From Perilla frutescens (taxonomy: Eukaryota; Streptophyta; Magnoliopsida; Lamiales; Lamiaceae), in assembly GCA_026008535.1 (NCBI GenBank), contig BRKX01000014.1:40802506-40866505 (forward strand): a DNA stretch of 64,000 nucleotides, given 5' to 3'. Under the pieces are notes generated by a model. It did no database searches and had not been told where the DNA came from. It was given only the letters and a program-made list of their open reading frames with translations. The first letter of the stretch is position 1. Every line of letters starts with the position of its first letter. Of the stretch, positions 1 through 11,068 are shown piece by piece. The position numbers were made by a program, and so were the translations under genes.

Positions 1-724
1 ATACTCCATTCTATCATTTGGCGAGAATGATTGCTAATTGTATATATTTTCATTTTGTAAATTATTTAAGATTGAATTTGTGATTAATTAGTCTGTTGTT
101 CTTTTTCAGATCGAACTCTTCATATTTTTTAATATATTTGTGATAAGGCAAATGCTTATTTCACATACCCAAATATTATTCCAAATTTAGTTACAATCAT
201 GTTTTCATACATTTGTGGCAGATATTTTTATAGAAATTACCTCAACTCTGTATGAAATGAAAAATAAAATCAAGAAAAATATCAAAATTAATTTAAAAAA
301 TAATTTAATTTTTGTTGTTAAGTTTCGTGAGATAATAAGACAAACCAATTTTTTTTTTTATATATAGCACATATTTTTTTTATTTATTTTCGAAGTCATT
401 GGTGTCCACGTAAAAAAAACATAAAATTTTAAACAGTTATATGTTTATAGAATTTAATCATTTCAAAATCAATTAAATGTCTACCATATTACCAACTTAA
501 ATAAATAAATGAAGAAGGCATACATAAATTTACATAAGTATTATTAAAATTGAATTAATTTTCTGCTGTTAAGTTTTGTGAGATAATAAGACAAAATTTG
601 GAGCATTGCAATTACAACACGAGTTTGTAATTTGTTGCAAAATAGACATAATTTGCAATAATATGAAAATCAAACACAATATTAATTTCATATTGATCTA
701 TATTGTATTGATGATAATCAAATC
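1..724. other. AT-rich intergenic DNA left of the Copia element
   Basis: No gene is visible. The stretch is AT-rich with homopolymer runs. Its last part (608-647) is one arm of an inverted repeat whose partner lies beyond the Copia insertion at 6878-6917. Bases 720-724 (AAATC) are the left target duplication of the Copia element. Confidence 0.6.
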
Positions 725-1257
725 TGTGGTGATATAGGCCCAACTGTGCTAATGGGCTTATTTTTTGACAAGGCCCATTTTTTGGTGGCAACTCTCGGCC
801 CAGAAGTCCAAGACCCGGCCCAACTCCCTGAAGCCCTACTTATATGATGCTGTTGTACTATTCTCACACACTAACTCATTCTCAGTGTGTGTTCTAGAGA
901 GCTCTTCATCTTCTCGAGTGAAATCTGTGAGATTCGTGAGATTTGTGTAGTTTCTGTATATCTCTTGATTTCTGTATAGTTTGAGGGTTCCTAGATTCAC
1001 TATCTTGGTGGATCGTTCGTGAGGGTTGGTTAGGGTTTGGCTAGGGTTTCTTCTTCTGGGTCAGTGAAGGCCCCAGAAGATAGGGTTCTTAGTCGCCATT
1101 TTTACCTTGTGGTTCTTGTGTGATATTGCTTGTAATCTTTAGCCTTTCCTTTGTGGAACGAGACTGAGCCAATCATTATATCTTCTATGTGATTCTTTGG
1201 GCTTAATTGGTTGTAATTAGGGAATGGCTTTTGAGGCGGTCTACTCAATACCCAACA
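725..1257 (+). repeat. 5' LTR of Copia-1
   Basis: It starts TGTGGTGATATAGG, ends CCCAACA and matches 6259-6790. A TTATATGA motif near 838 is a candidate TATA element. The open frame at 765-950 lies wholly in the LTR and is not a gene. Confidence 0.92.
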
Positions 1258-1258
1258 G

Positions 1259-1270
1259 TGGTATCAGAGC
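1259..1270 (+). promoter_or_regulatory. Primer binding site of Copia-1 (initiator tRNA-Met)
   Basis: TGGTATCAGAGC begins one base after the 5' LTR and is complementary to the 3' end of plant initiator tRNA-Met, the usual primer of plant Copia elements. Confidence 0.9.
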
Positions 1271-1823
1271 GGGTTAGACTCGCCTCTGAAGCCCCCGCAA
1301 CTGAGGCCTTATCATTGCGTTCGCATACGCGGAAGGTAGGTCGGAGTACCCTCTCCTAGGGCTCCGCTCTGGTAAAGCGGCTTGATCCTCTCTGCTTTAA
1401 ATTTCTAGTGCCGTCTGTGAGTGGCTATAAGTTTGGACTTCTGGTAGATTAGGGTATCTGTGATTCTTAGTCTATGTGGTCATCTCCGCTGCTATCTTTG
1501 TGTTTCTGGTACTTAATTCTGAAGCCTGCCTGTGATTTGTGTTGTGTTGGGTCAATTTTCGCTTTCTGTAATTATTTTTCTTGGAGTAAGATTTGTAAAA
1601 CCTCTGTCGAGTTCGTGTGAACTCAAAGAAATTGAAGATTTCTTGATACTTGGCTGTGACTGAGTGTTGACCCCTGCGCCCTCGATAAATCGAGTGATTG
1701 TGAACTGAGAAATCCACTCTGTCGTCTGCAGTCGAGTATCTCTGTGATTTGTCTTGTTTTCTTTGTTTTGGTGTTTTTCTCAAGCTTCTGTGCATTTTCT
1801 TGGTCTAAGTTGTCTTCTGAATC
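1271..1823 (+). other. Copia-1 leader
   Basis: Untranslated leader between the primer site and the gag ATG at 1824. No conserved coding sequence is visible. The antisense open frame at 1472-1795 shows no domain and is treated as chance. Confidence 0.6.
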
Positions 1824-2750
1824 ATGGCTAGTAATTCTGTTAATGCTCCTTATAGCTTGGCTGTGTTCAATGGTAAAGGTGATTTCAATATTTGGAAACA
1901 GAAAATGAAGTGTGTGTTAATTTAACAACATGTGTTTAAAGTTGTCGATCTATCTTACCAAAATGGAACCACTGATGCTAAAAAGGCAGAAATGAATGAA
2001 TTAGCTTATTCCACCTTAATCTTGAATTTGCGTGATTCTGTGATTAGGAAAGTTGGGTCCATTGATTCAACTAAAAATGATTCTGCTAAAATTCTGTGGG
2101 ACACTCTTGATCAAGTTTATACAGAAGTTTCCTTGCCTGGAAGGATGTTTTTGCTTGATAGGTTCATTAATTTCAAAATTGATCTAAGCAAAGACATTGA
2201 TGAAAATCTGGATATGTTTAATAAACTAATTCTGGATCTGAAGCTTTCTGGTGACAAAATTATTGATGATTATACTCCTTTTGTTTTGTTAAATTCCATA
2301 CCTGAAGAGTTTAATAATGTTAAATCTGCCATTAAGTATGGCAGAGATGATTTGTCTCTTGATGTTGTGATAAATGCTCTTAAGGGTAAAGAAATGGATT
2401 TGAAATAAGGGGGAAATAATTCTGGGCAAAAGGCTATGTTTGTCAGAGGTAAGGGAAAAGAAAAATGCAAATTTGAGGGTAAAAATAAGAAGAAAAAGAA
2501 GGAAATGGAAAATGAGAAAGAGAAATCTAAGACTGAAACCAATAAGAAGTCTAGGAAGTGTTACAGGTGTCAAGAAACTGATCATTATGCTAAAGAGTGT
2601 AAAAATCCATATAAACCTAGAGAAAATGCTAAGGGTAGTGCAAATAATGCTACCGAGGGCAATATGGGTGAGTGTTATATGGTGCATAATGGCTGCTGTG
2701 TGCAATCCTCTATGAATTCTGTAACTAGTTCCCTGGAATCAAATCAATAG
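1824..2750 (+). pseudogene. Copia-1 gag (nucleocapsid), broken
   Basis: The frame opens with MASNSVNAPYSLAVFNGKG at 1824, a typical Copia gag start with a conserved F-G-N-W-like region. It runs in one frame to 2750 with stops at 1923-1925, 2406-2408 and 2748-2750. The core (1932-2408) resembles the UBN2-type gag domain. A lysine-rich linker leads to a CCHC zinc knuckle, CYRCQETDHYAKEC, near 2560-2601, which in the family binds RNA during packaging. The frame continues straight into protease, so gag and pol were one polyprotein. Stops leave it non-functional. Confidence 0.85.
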
Positions 2751-3189
2751 CTTTTAGACTATGGATGTTCTATTCACATTTCTCCAAACAGACACCTATT
2801 TTCTTCTTATAAACCTGTGCAAAATTTATATGTTCTTATGGCTGATGACATGAAAAGAGAAGTTCTGGGAATTGGAAATATATGTTTAAGGTTTTCTGAG
2901 AACTATACTTATGTGTTAAAAAATGTCAGACATGTTCCTAGGGTAGGTCACAAATTGATGTCATGTGGTGCTCTTGAAAGAGATGGGTTAACTGGTGTTT
3001 GGGGGTAATGGTGTGATGTCAATCATGAAAAACTCCAATGTTTTATTCTCTGCACACAAACTGGGTGATTTATATGTATGTAATACCATCCCTCTCTCTT
3101 CTGCAAATACTGTCAAGCATGATAATTCTGTGTTGTGGCACAATAGACTAGGACACATCTCTGAAAAGGGTTTGAAAATTCTGTCCTAA
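2751..3189 (+). pseudogene. Copia-1 protease and integrase zinc-binding region, broken
   Basis: In frame with gag, LLDYGCSIHISPN at 2751 is the aspartic-protease region of Copia elements, but the usual D-S-G or D-T-G reads D-Y-G. Such a change at the catalytic loop would be expected to weaken or abolish cleavage. The frame shifts near 3000 (the upper frame ends at 3008). The next frame holds LWHNRLGHISEKGLKILS, the start of the GAG-pre-integrase HHCC module, followed by a stop at 3187. Protease normally cuts Gag-Pol and the zinc module aids integrase. Confidence 0.8.
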
Positions 3190-4098
3190 AATGGTTATTT
3201 ACAATCTGATGTGATCTCTGAATTGCCATTTTGTGATACCTGTGTTCTGGGAAAACAACATAAACTCCAATTTCCTTTAAGCCCTCCCTCATATATGCCT
3301 AAAAGCAAAGATATACTTGAGTATGTGCATGTTGATGTATGGGGACCTACTAGTACTCCCACCCATGGTGGGAAGAGGTTTTTCTTGTCTGTGATAGATG
3401 ATTACTCCAGAAAAGCTTGGGTGTTCTTAATGATTAACAAATCTGATGTTTTTGATAAGTTTAAAAACTGGAAAACTTTCATTAAAACCCAAACTAACAG
3501 GAAAATCAAAACCATAAGAACTGACAATGGTCTTGAATTCTGCAATGTCCAATTTGATTAGTTATGTGCTAATCATGGGATTAAGAGACATAAAACTGTT
3601 CCCTATATATCCCAACAAAATGGGGTGGCTGAAAGAATGAATAGGACTCATCTAGACAAAGTTAGAAGTATGAGAACTATGTCTGGATTGTCTAAGAAAT
3701 TTTGGGGTGAAGCTCTTTGTACAGCTGCTTATCTTGTGAATAGATCCCCATCTGTCTCTCTAAATGGCAAGTGTCCTGAATCTGTGTTCTTAAATAAACC
3801 TGTGGATCTTTCTAATTTGAGAGTGTTTGGATGCTCTGCCTTTATGCATCAGAAAACTGATAAATTAGACCCAAGAGCTAGAAAATGTGTGTTCTTGGGG
3901 TATGCTGAAGGGGTTAAAGGCTATAGATTGTGGGTTAGAGATGAACCTGGATTCAAAACTGCAATTAATAGAGATGTTATCTTCAATGAGTTTGAATTTT
4001 CATGTTTATCTTCTATTTCTAATATGAACAAACCCCTTTCAACTTCTGAATCTAATGATGCTTTGTTTGAGGCCGAGTCTCAGTCTGTAGTCACTTAA
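3190..4098 (+). pseudogene. Copia-1 integrase core
   Basis: CDTCVLGKQHKLQF (from about 3232) completes the HHCC zinc module. The catalytic core follows with its first Asp in VHVDVWGP, then SVIDDYSRKAWVF and the second Asp in IRTDNGLEFC. The E-bearing region N-terminal to AERMNRT follows a stop at 3559-3561. Downstream, LVNRSPS, LRVFGCSAF and KCVFLGYAEGVKGYRLW are typical of the Copia integrase C-terminal part. The enzyme inserts the cDNA into the genome. The frame ends at 4098 with a stop, so it is dead as read. Confidence 0.85.
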
Positions 4099-4298
4099 CA
4101 TGTTCCTTTACCTGCTGTGATGAATGAATCTGTTGAAACTGAACATGAGCCTGCAAACCAAAATGAACAAATGCATGAAGAAACTGAGCATGAGTCTGCT
4201 TCTGAATCTGATGAGCATGCTACTGAAACTGAAAATGTTGACTTGAGAAACTATCAGCTAACTAGAGATAGGGGGAAAGAAACATTGTAAAGCCTGTT
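4099..4298 (+). pseudogene. Copia-1 integrase to RT linker
   Basis: Acidic, low-complexity linker rich in Glu, Ser and Thr codons, the normal spacer between integrase and reverse transcriptase in Copia elements. A frameshift occurs near 4272, where the reading moves to the frame giving NIVKPVRFVGHSSEF. Confidence 0.5.
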
Positions 4299-5327
4299 AG
4301 ATTTGTAGGACATTCTTCTGAATTTGAATCTTACATGTTTAATTATGCTTTCAATGTCCATGGATCTCTAGTTAGTGATGAACATAAGACTGTTAAACAA
4401 GCTTTAAAGTCTGATAAGGCTAATGAATGGCTAAGTGCTATGGAAAATGAAATGAGGTCTCTCAAAGTCAACAACACTTAGGCTTTAGTTCCTAAACTTG
4501 CTGGTTGCTCTGTGGTTGATTGTAAGTGGTTGTTTAAAATTAAACATGAACTTAAATTTGTGAGATACAAAGCCAGACTTGTTGCAAAAGGTTTTACACA
4601 AAAAGAAGGTGTAGATTATGCTGAAATATTTGCTCCTATGGTTAAATTTACTACTATGCGCATGATGCTTGCTCTTGTAGCCTATTTTAACTGGGAAATG
4701 AAGCAAATAGATGTAACTACAGCTTTCTTAAATTGTGATTTGGACAAGACTATTTACATGTCTCAACTTGAGGGTTTTGTTGATGATTCTAAACCTGATC
4801 ATGTGTGTTTGTTGAAAAAATCTTTATATGATTTAAAGCAATCTCCTAGACAATGGAACATTAAATTTGATCAATGTATGAAGTCTCTAAAATTTGTAAG
4901 GAGTAAATTTGATCATTGTCTGTATTATAAGGATACTGACTTTATACCTATGTTCTTATTGCTCTATGTTGATAACATGTTAATAATCAGTCCTTGTGCT
5001 ATGTCTGTCATTCATGTTCAAGACTGTCTCAGTGAAAACTTTGAAATGAAGGACTTAAGAGATGTTAGGAAAATTCTAGGGACGAACATTGTAAGAGATA
5101 GAAAAGCCTGCACTCTTGTGTTGAATCAAACTTCATATGTTGAAAAGATTCTTGAGAAGTTTTCTATGTCTTCTACTAAAGCTGTTAATGTTCCTCTTGC
5201 ATCTCACTTTGTGTTAAGTAAGAATCAGTGTCCTAACACTGACTCTAAAATGCTTGCTATGAAGAAAATACCTTACTCTAATGTTATTGGGTCTGTAATG
5301 TATTTGATGGTGAGTACTAGACACTGA
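4299..5327 (+). pseudogene. Copia-1 reverse transcriptase, broken and with altered active site
   Basis: A stop lies upstream near 4480. From 4512 the frame reads VDCKWLFKIKHE, then ARLVAKGFTQKEGVDY, FAPMVKF, QIDVTTAFLNCDL and LYDLKQSPRQWN, the diagnostic run of Copia RT. The catalytic box reads LLYVDNML near 4962-4982: the second Asp of YVDD is Asn, which should abolish polymerase activity by family knowledge. The frame is lost after LMVSTRH (5327) by a one-base shift before DIAYAVTC. Confidence 0.88.
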
Positions 5328-5904
5328 CATTGCCTATGCAGTTACCTGCTTGAGTAGGTACATGTCTAATCCAGGTAAACCTCACTGGGAGGCACTAAAA
5401 TGGCTTCTCAGATACTTGTTGTCCACTGCTAAGACATGTATTAGTTTTCATAAGCATGAAAAAGGTGTCACTTTGTGTGGTTATGTAGATTCTAATTATG
5501 CTGCTGATAGGGACAATAGAAAGTCAAATACTTCTTATGTGTTTACTCTTTGTGGTGCATGCATAAGTTGGAAGTCCCAACTTCAGCCTGTGGTTGCCCT
5601 TTCTACTACTGAGTCTGAGTATGTGGCTATCACCAAAGCTATTAAGGAAGCAATTTGGTTAAAAGGTGTTCTATCTGAAATTGGTTTCTTAAAAGATAAA
5701 GTCACTGTTTTCTCAGATAGTCAATTTGCTATCCAGTTGTGTAAAAACCCTGTGTTTCACTTTATCAGAGATGTAGTTGAAAAGGAGCATGTGTTACTTG
5801 AAAAAATTCCTACTGAATACAATCCAACTGATATGGGTACAAAGTGTCAGCCTTTTGAAAAACATGTTTCTTGCATGCACATTTTTCATATAGATAATGG
5901 TTGA
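5328..5904 (+). pseudogene. Copia-1 RNase H region
   Basis: After the frameshift at about 5315 the reading continues DIAYAVTC, a stop, then RYMSNPGKPHWEALKWLLRY, the end of RT. RNase H follows: CGYVDSNYAADRDNRKS, SWKSQLQPVVALSTTESEY and VFSDSQFAIQL, holding the usual acidic residues. In the family this domain removes the RNA strand of the hybrid. The frame ends with a stop at 5902-5904, near the natural end of pol. Confidence 0.88.
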
Positions 5905-6258
5905 ATGCTTATTCTTGTATGGTTTCTGCATGCTTTGTGCTTTCTTGTGTGTGTATGTGCTAGCTCATGTACTATTTCTGTGTATATGGTTGAGGGTGCC
6001 TGGTTATTTTTCCTTGGTACAAGTTCTGTAGCTTGCTGGTATAAGGAACCTTGTTGATCAAGGAGTGTTAGGTCTTCACTGCTTTGTGCTTTGATCCTTT
6101 CACTTAAAAATAAGGGGTCTAATATTCCCCATACAGACTTAGTGTCTGATTCTCTCTATTTAATGTTTTCTTTGTGATTATGTTGAATAGGGAGATTGGC
6201 AATGATGCAAGTAGTGCTGTCTCAAGCTTTATTATACAGCTGGACCTAAGGTGAAGAA
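5905..6258 (+). other. Copia-1 3' untranslated region with polypurine end
   Basis: No coding sequence. Immediately before the 3' LTR the purine-biased AAGGTGAAGAA (6248-6258) is the likely polypurine tract that primes plus-strand DNA. Confidence 0.55.
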
Positions 6259-6790
6259 TGTGGTGATATATGCCCAACTGTGCTAATGGGCTTATTTTTT
6301 GACAAGGCCCATTTTCTGGTGGCAACTCTCATCCCAGAAGTTCAAGACCCGGCCCAACTCCTGAAGCCCTACTTATATGATGCTGCTGTACTGTTCTCAC
6401 ACACTAACTCATTCTCCATATGTGTTCTAGAGAGCTCTTCATCTTCTCGAGTAAAATCTGTGAGATTCGTGAGATTTGTGTAGTTTCTGTATATCTCTTG
6501 ATTTCTGTATAGTTTGAGGGTTCCTAGATTCACTATCTTGGTAGATCGTTCGTGAGGGTTGGTTAGGGTTCGACTAGGGTTTCTTCTTCTGGGTCAGTGA
6601 AGGCCTCAGTAGTTAGGGTTCTTGGTCGCCATTTTTACCTTGTGGTTCTTGTGTGATATTGCTTGTAATCTTGAGCCTTTCCTTTGTGGAACGAGACTGA
6701 GCTAATCAATATATCTTCTCTGTGATTCTTTGGGCTTAATCGGTTGTAATTAGGGAATGACTTTTGAGGCGGTCTACTCGATACCCAACA
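6259..6790 (+). repeat. 3' LTR of Copia-1
   Basis: It matches 725-1257 with roughly 25 differences by eye, starts TGTGG and ends CAACA. It is followed by the duplication AAATC (6791-6795). Confidence 0.92.
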
Positions 6791-8087
6791 AAATCATTAT
6801 TATATTATGTATACATACAATTTTGAAATACTTTATGTTATATATTGGTTTTTCATGAGTTTGAAAAATACAGGGTGTCTATTTTGCAACAAATTGTAAA
6901 ATTGTGTTGTAATTGCGAACTTTCAAAGTTGGTATTTAAATTGGCAAATTATGTCAAAGTTCATGCATGTATTTAATCATAATTAATCTATTTTTTATTA
7001 ATAGTTTTTTGAGCAATTAAAAGGAAAAATATAAATTTATATTAACTTATAAATTTAAAGTGAGTAAAATGGTCTCTGCGCACAGGAGAAATACTACTAC
7101 AACACTAAAATTAATAATTTTAGATGACTTCCAGGTATAGCATATATAGTTTGATTACCTAAAAGTGAATTAATCCCTAGTAAAACATCATTGAAGAATT
7201 TTCGAAGAATTGTTTACACTCTTTCAAATATGATCCAAGCATATGATGACAGAGTACCCCAATTAATAAGTTTTATTTTTTTGAGGACCCAATTAATATG
7301 TTTAATCGGTCAACGAAAAGACAAGTGGAGTATATTTATATAAACTATATATTTTCAACTATAGAAGTATAGAACAATGAATAAGAAAAGCATTGTATAT
7401 ACAACCTAATTTATATAGCTGGCTCTTCACGATCACAAGTTTATGTGTACGTAAGATAAACCAACATTTTCTTTCTCTTCATTTTTTTATAGTATATCGA
7501 TTTATTTATTTTTTTGAGCAAATTAAATATAATATATCGATATTTACGCGATCAGCAATTTTGAAAAAGTCCACGAACACATTTTTCACCTTTTTTAGTC
7601 CACAGCCTCATTCTGCCGTTTAGTCACTACTCAATCGATCCATACTCGGATACTCCATCCCTAAAATACCCCTTTCCAATTACCCTATAATATTATATTT
7701 GCCACATTTATGCAATGTAAACTACATTATATTTTGTTTTAGAAACATTAAGGATAACTTATATATTTATATAGCTCAAACACTTATAACAGTAATAGTC
7801 AAGATTGATGCATAATTATGTATAGGTGCATAACTCCATTTTTTAAATCGAGTTACATCTCATATGTAGTTTACAAATTATCATACAAATGAATGAGATT
7901 TACGCATAACATATCATCAAATATCGATTGTGGCTAGGTTCAGTTATCATAAGAAAATATGCATATAATTACGTATGAGATTAAAATCATTTTACAATAA
8001 AAGTGTGGAACATATTTTATGCAATAAAAGATAATGATTTACTCAATCCAACGCTCATGTCTTCCCATTTGCATATAATATATCTAA
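6791..8087. other. AT-rich intergenic DNA upstream of the host gene
   Basis: No gene is visible. It starts with the Copia target duplication and the right arm of the split inverted-repeat element (6878-6917). The remainder is AT-rich and serves as upstream region of the gene at 8275. The small open frame at 7393-7623 has no recognisable domain and is not called. Confidence 0.5.
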
Positions 8088-8274
8088 TCTATATATATGG
8101 TCTCTCTCTAAGCTTCATCATTCATTTTAAACAAGATTAATTCCCAATCATTTCCATTCCCTTCTCTTCTTTATCTAAACCAAAGAATCCCTTCCTATTA
8201 AAAAAAACCCATCACTTTTATACATCCGCGTTGAATACAAGCTAGCAAGCAAAAGATTTCGCCACGCAAAGCAA
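8088..8274 (+). promoter_or_regulatory. Core promoter and 5' leader of the gene at 8275
   Basis: A strong TATA motif, CTATATATATGG at about 8089-8100, is followed by a CT-rich stretch (TCTCTCTCT), as often seen at plant start sites. Transcription would begin near 8130, giving a leader of about 145 bases. No upstream intron was identified. Confidence 0.55.
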
Positions 8275-8751
8275 ATGAGCACTCAAAGAGATCGCAAATT
8301 CACCAGATACATGAAAGGGCCCGCTAAGTTTCTGGCCCGAGCCCGCGATTTCTACGTGCGAAGCCTTACGAGCTGCGCCAGCAACGCCGCCTACGGAAGC
8401 GCCGCCGCAGCCGGCCCGAATCTCCAATTCACAAGTCTGCCGAGAAGCTTCAGCGCCAATTCAGCGTATTCAGATTACAGTTCGAGAGACGAGGATTTGA
8501 GGGAGCTTGTTAGGATCGCTTCCACTCGCCGCCTCACCGGAAAGGTCGAGGCGGAGCTCCTCCGTTCAAGAAGCGCGTCGCCGACGACTGCTGGTGGCGC
8601 GGCGGTGGTTCCTCGCAGCCGCACAGTGGCCATTGGCAGGATTGATGAAGACAAGCCTTACGAATTTGGCGGCGACGACGGCGGGGTTAGGCCGGAGGTT
8701 TATCCAAGGAGCAGAAGTTATGCAGTTTCAAGAAGAAGTAGCATGGTGTGA
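8275..8751 (+). CDS. Plant-specific protein of unknown function, 158 aa, intronless
   Basis: The frame opens with MSTQRDRKFTRYMKGPAKFL. The basic N-terminal segment KFTRYMKGPAKFLARARDFY (residues 9-28), followed by VRSLTSCA, resembles the conserved start of a family of small plant proteins of unknown function; I cannot name the family with certainty. The middle (residues 60-100) has SLPRSFSAN and a predicted helix with DLRELVRIAS. The C-terminus is Ser/Arg-rich (RSRSYAVSRRSSM), suggesting phosphorylation sites. No signal peptide or membrane segment is seen. GC content is much higher than in the surroundings, and a TATA box lies 175 bp upstream. This is the only plausible host gene in the window. 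ATG at 8275 is the first in the frame, in an AAGCAAATGAG context. Confidence 0.8.
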   Translation: MSTQRDRKFTRYMKGPAKFLARARDFYVRSLTSCASNAAYGSAAAAGPNLQFTSLPRSFSANSAYSDYSSRDEDLRELVRIASTRRLTGKVEAELLRSRSASPTTAGGAAVVPRSRTVAIGRIDEDKPYEFGGDDGGVRPEVYPRSRSYAVSRRSSMV

Positions 8752-9170
8752 ATATATATACCTTTTGCTAAGTCTAATTCTTCTGTTACAAATAGTGTTT
8801 TTCAGGTTTTCTTGGTATACTCGGTATTGCATTAATATTCGTGTATATGTTTGTCAGTTTTCGATGTAGTAGTGTGTTGATAAGATAAAATATTGTTTGG
8901 ATTTGGAATGGATGAAATATACGAGATGACTATTTGGATGTGGAAATTCTCAAATAACGAGGAACTGGAGGTGGTAGTTTAGCTTCTTTACTGTGTAGTT
9001 TAATTAGTTTGATCATGTGTTTGTGAATTGGGATTACAATCCTGTTGTATCGTGTGTGGAAAAGGTGGTCGGCGATGTTACGTTGTGTCATATATATTCT
9101 AATTCTAATCTATATCAATCGTAAATTTGTAATCTTTGCTGGTCTAGTGTTAATATCTTAAATTAAAAAA
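8752..9170 (+). other. 3' flank of the host gene
   Basis: AT/T-rich sequence typical of a plant 3' untranslated region. No single polyadenylation signal can be chosen with confidence. No other gene is seen. Confidence 0.4.
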
Positions 9171-9207
9171 GAAGAAGAAGAAGAAGAAGAAGAAGAAGAA
9201 GAAGAAG
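9171..9207. repeat. (GAA)12 microsatellite
   Basis: Thirty-seven bases of perfect GAA repeat, about 420 bp after the host gene stop codon. Confidence 0.95.
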
Positions 9208-9839
9208 GGGGTTCCAATATCACACGAGATCCTCTGTCAAATTTCCTATAGCATCTCTCAAACTTTTATTTTTTTATAATAAATATTAATTTTTTTATTT
9301 TTAATTTATTATGATTTAATTTAATTTAATTTAATTTTTTTTTATCTAGAGTCCATCCTTCACCAAATTATGATATATTAAAAAATTAAAAAATAGATTA
9401 AAAAAATAGTTATAGTACACGAAATGTAATATGCTGGTTGGGCACGGAGGATTTTAACCACACATAATAATGTGTGGGTATTTTACCACACATAATTATA
9501 AAATATGTGGATGAAAGAATCCGAAACTTTTTCTTACCATTTGACTTTTAATATGTATGATTAAAATATTTTAATCAAATTTGCATTTTGTGTAGGAATG
9601 AATTCCAAATTCCTTTCTCTTTTTTTTTTTAATGTCAATATGGCATTTAAGAATAGATAATTTTTTGATAATTATTTTTAAAAAATAATTAACCACACAT
9701 GATCACGACTTATTGAAATGTGTGGCTAAAAGGCTCATGTACAATTTTAGCGACACGGTTCACAATTTCTTTTAAAATTTTGTATTCCTATAATCCCATG
9801 TGTCATTTGAAATTAAATATTATTTATAAACTAAGCAAA
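9208..9839. repeat. AT-rich DNA with repeated ACCACACAT motifs
   Basis: No gene. ACCACACAT or its complement occurs at about 9458, 9473, 9489, 9508, 9692 and 9716, mostly as inverted pairs. This is the pattern of subterminal repeats of a DNA transposon, but I cannot define termini or a target duplication. Confidence 0.35.
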
Positions 9840-11068
9840 TGTAAAACAGTATTACAGTACATTTGGAATACGTACAATCTGAAGTACAAGAAATGAGAAG
9901 AATAGTAGAAGGCAATACAACAAACTGAATTGAAATCAAACAAACTGGTAACTGGAAACTAGTGAAGACTGCAGTTTTTCGGGAAGTAAGCTGAGTCGGG
10001 GGACCTCTCTCCGCAAGAAAAATATGCCCCGACTAGTGCTCACGGTTTGACGTTCTGTCTCTCAAAGATGAAACAACTTTCATCCTTCCAGCAATAGCAC
10101 CACAATTCCGGCAAGGCTCCGCTGAACAAAACAAAGTCAGGACTGGTAAGCAGACACAAAAGAACCTCTTATTAGGTATGAGAGTGAAACTTGAGTACTT
10201 TTCACTATGATGGAATGTCCTATTTATAGGCATTATTCCACCCTAGGGAATAGCTAGAGTTTGGGGCATTCAATCACAGATGGTGTAACCTCCAGGGGTT
10301 ACAGTCTTACCATCAAACATTTCAGGAGTTACAATTTCAACTCCTGCAAATCCCGACAGGTGTCCAAGTGCCTTAGCGGATTCTAACACGTAACTTGGGA
10401 CAGCTGCAGATCCTTGACTCCCTCAGGAGTTACATGCTCCACATTCAAACATGCCCAGATTGGAGTCGTTACAATCCAACCCACTTAACTCCTCCAGCTC
10501 CAGGTGGAGAGTTACAAGTTACAAGTTACAAGTGCATCCACGAATAAGATGTCCGACCTGTCATTTCGCCACCGACCTAATTAACGACCCATCTGTTTCT
10601 GAGCCCTAAACTATAACGGCTAGGCCCCGTTAGCCCACGTATGCCCAAAGTTCAATTTTCAAGATCCAAGTTAGAGAATGAGGACAATATGAGATTGAGC
10701 ACCAGCACCGGCGGGGCGTGCGCGTGTGGGCTCATGGCCCACTTTCTTGTGCACTTTAGATATTCCTCTTAAGTGTTAGTACACTTAAATACACTTCTTA
10801 ACTAGGTGAAGAATTCAATATGAGATGATTAAATGTTCCTTAAGCACATTTTCCCACACACCATAAATGCCTAATCGTATGACCAACTTCAATAATTAAT
10901 TTCTCACTCACCGAAAATCAGATTTGAGAAAATAAAAATATAATGATTATCTACTACAAATATAAATCAATCATACACTATTTAATTTCTCCAAAATTAA
11001 ATAGTTTGGTCACCAAAAATCAGAGAAAATGAGCCACGACTCAATTTATTACATCCAATTTTTCAACA
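9840..11068 (-). repeat. LTR of a truncated minus-strand Copia-like element
   Basis: Read on the minus strand it starts TGTTGAAAAATTGG at 11068, just after a polypurine tract (GCGGGGGAT, 11069-11077). A TATA box CCTATAAATAGG lies at about 10211-10223. It probably ends TTTTACA at 9840. The right side is internal element sequence, so this is a truncated element and not a solo LTR. GGAGTTACA-like repeats lie in the presumed U3 (10280-10530). The frame at 10033-10233 is inside the LTR and is not called. Confidence 0.5.

Larger units (their letters stand above)
725..6790 (+). mobile_element. Copia-1, complete but non-functional Ty1/Copia LTR retrotransposon
   Basis: Two LTRs (725-1257 and 6259-6790) flank an internal region with a tRNA-Met primer site and the Copia order gag, protease, integrase, reverse transcriptase, RNase H. 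The target duplication AAATC is exact at 720-724 and 6791-6795. The LTRs start TGTGG and end CAACA. By eye they differ at roughly 25 of about 533 positions, so the insertion is not recent. In-frame stops (for example at 1923, 2406, 2748) and several frameshifts make it non-autonomous. Confidence 0.93.
600..6930. repeat. Short inverted-repeat (MITE-like) element split by Copia-1
   Basis: Arm 608-647 (starts GCAATTACAACAC, ends GCAAAATAGAC) is nearly the reverse complement of 6878-6917. With the Copia element (725-6790 plus one target duplication) removed, the arms are only about 200 bp apart, as in a MITE. The motif TTGCAAC/GTTGCAA beside AGAC recurs near 17100-17130 and 19260-19390, suggesting a local family. 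Outer ends and target duplication were not determined, and the superfamily is unassigned. Confidence 0.5.
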
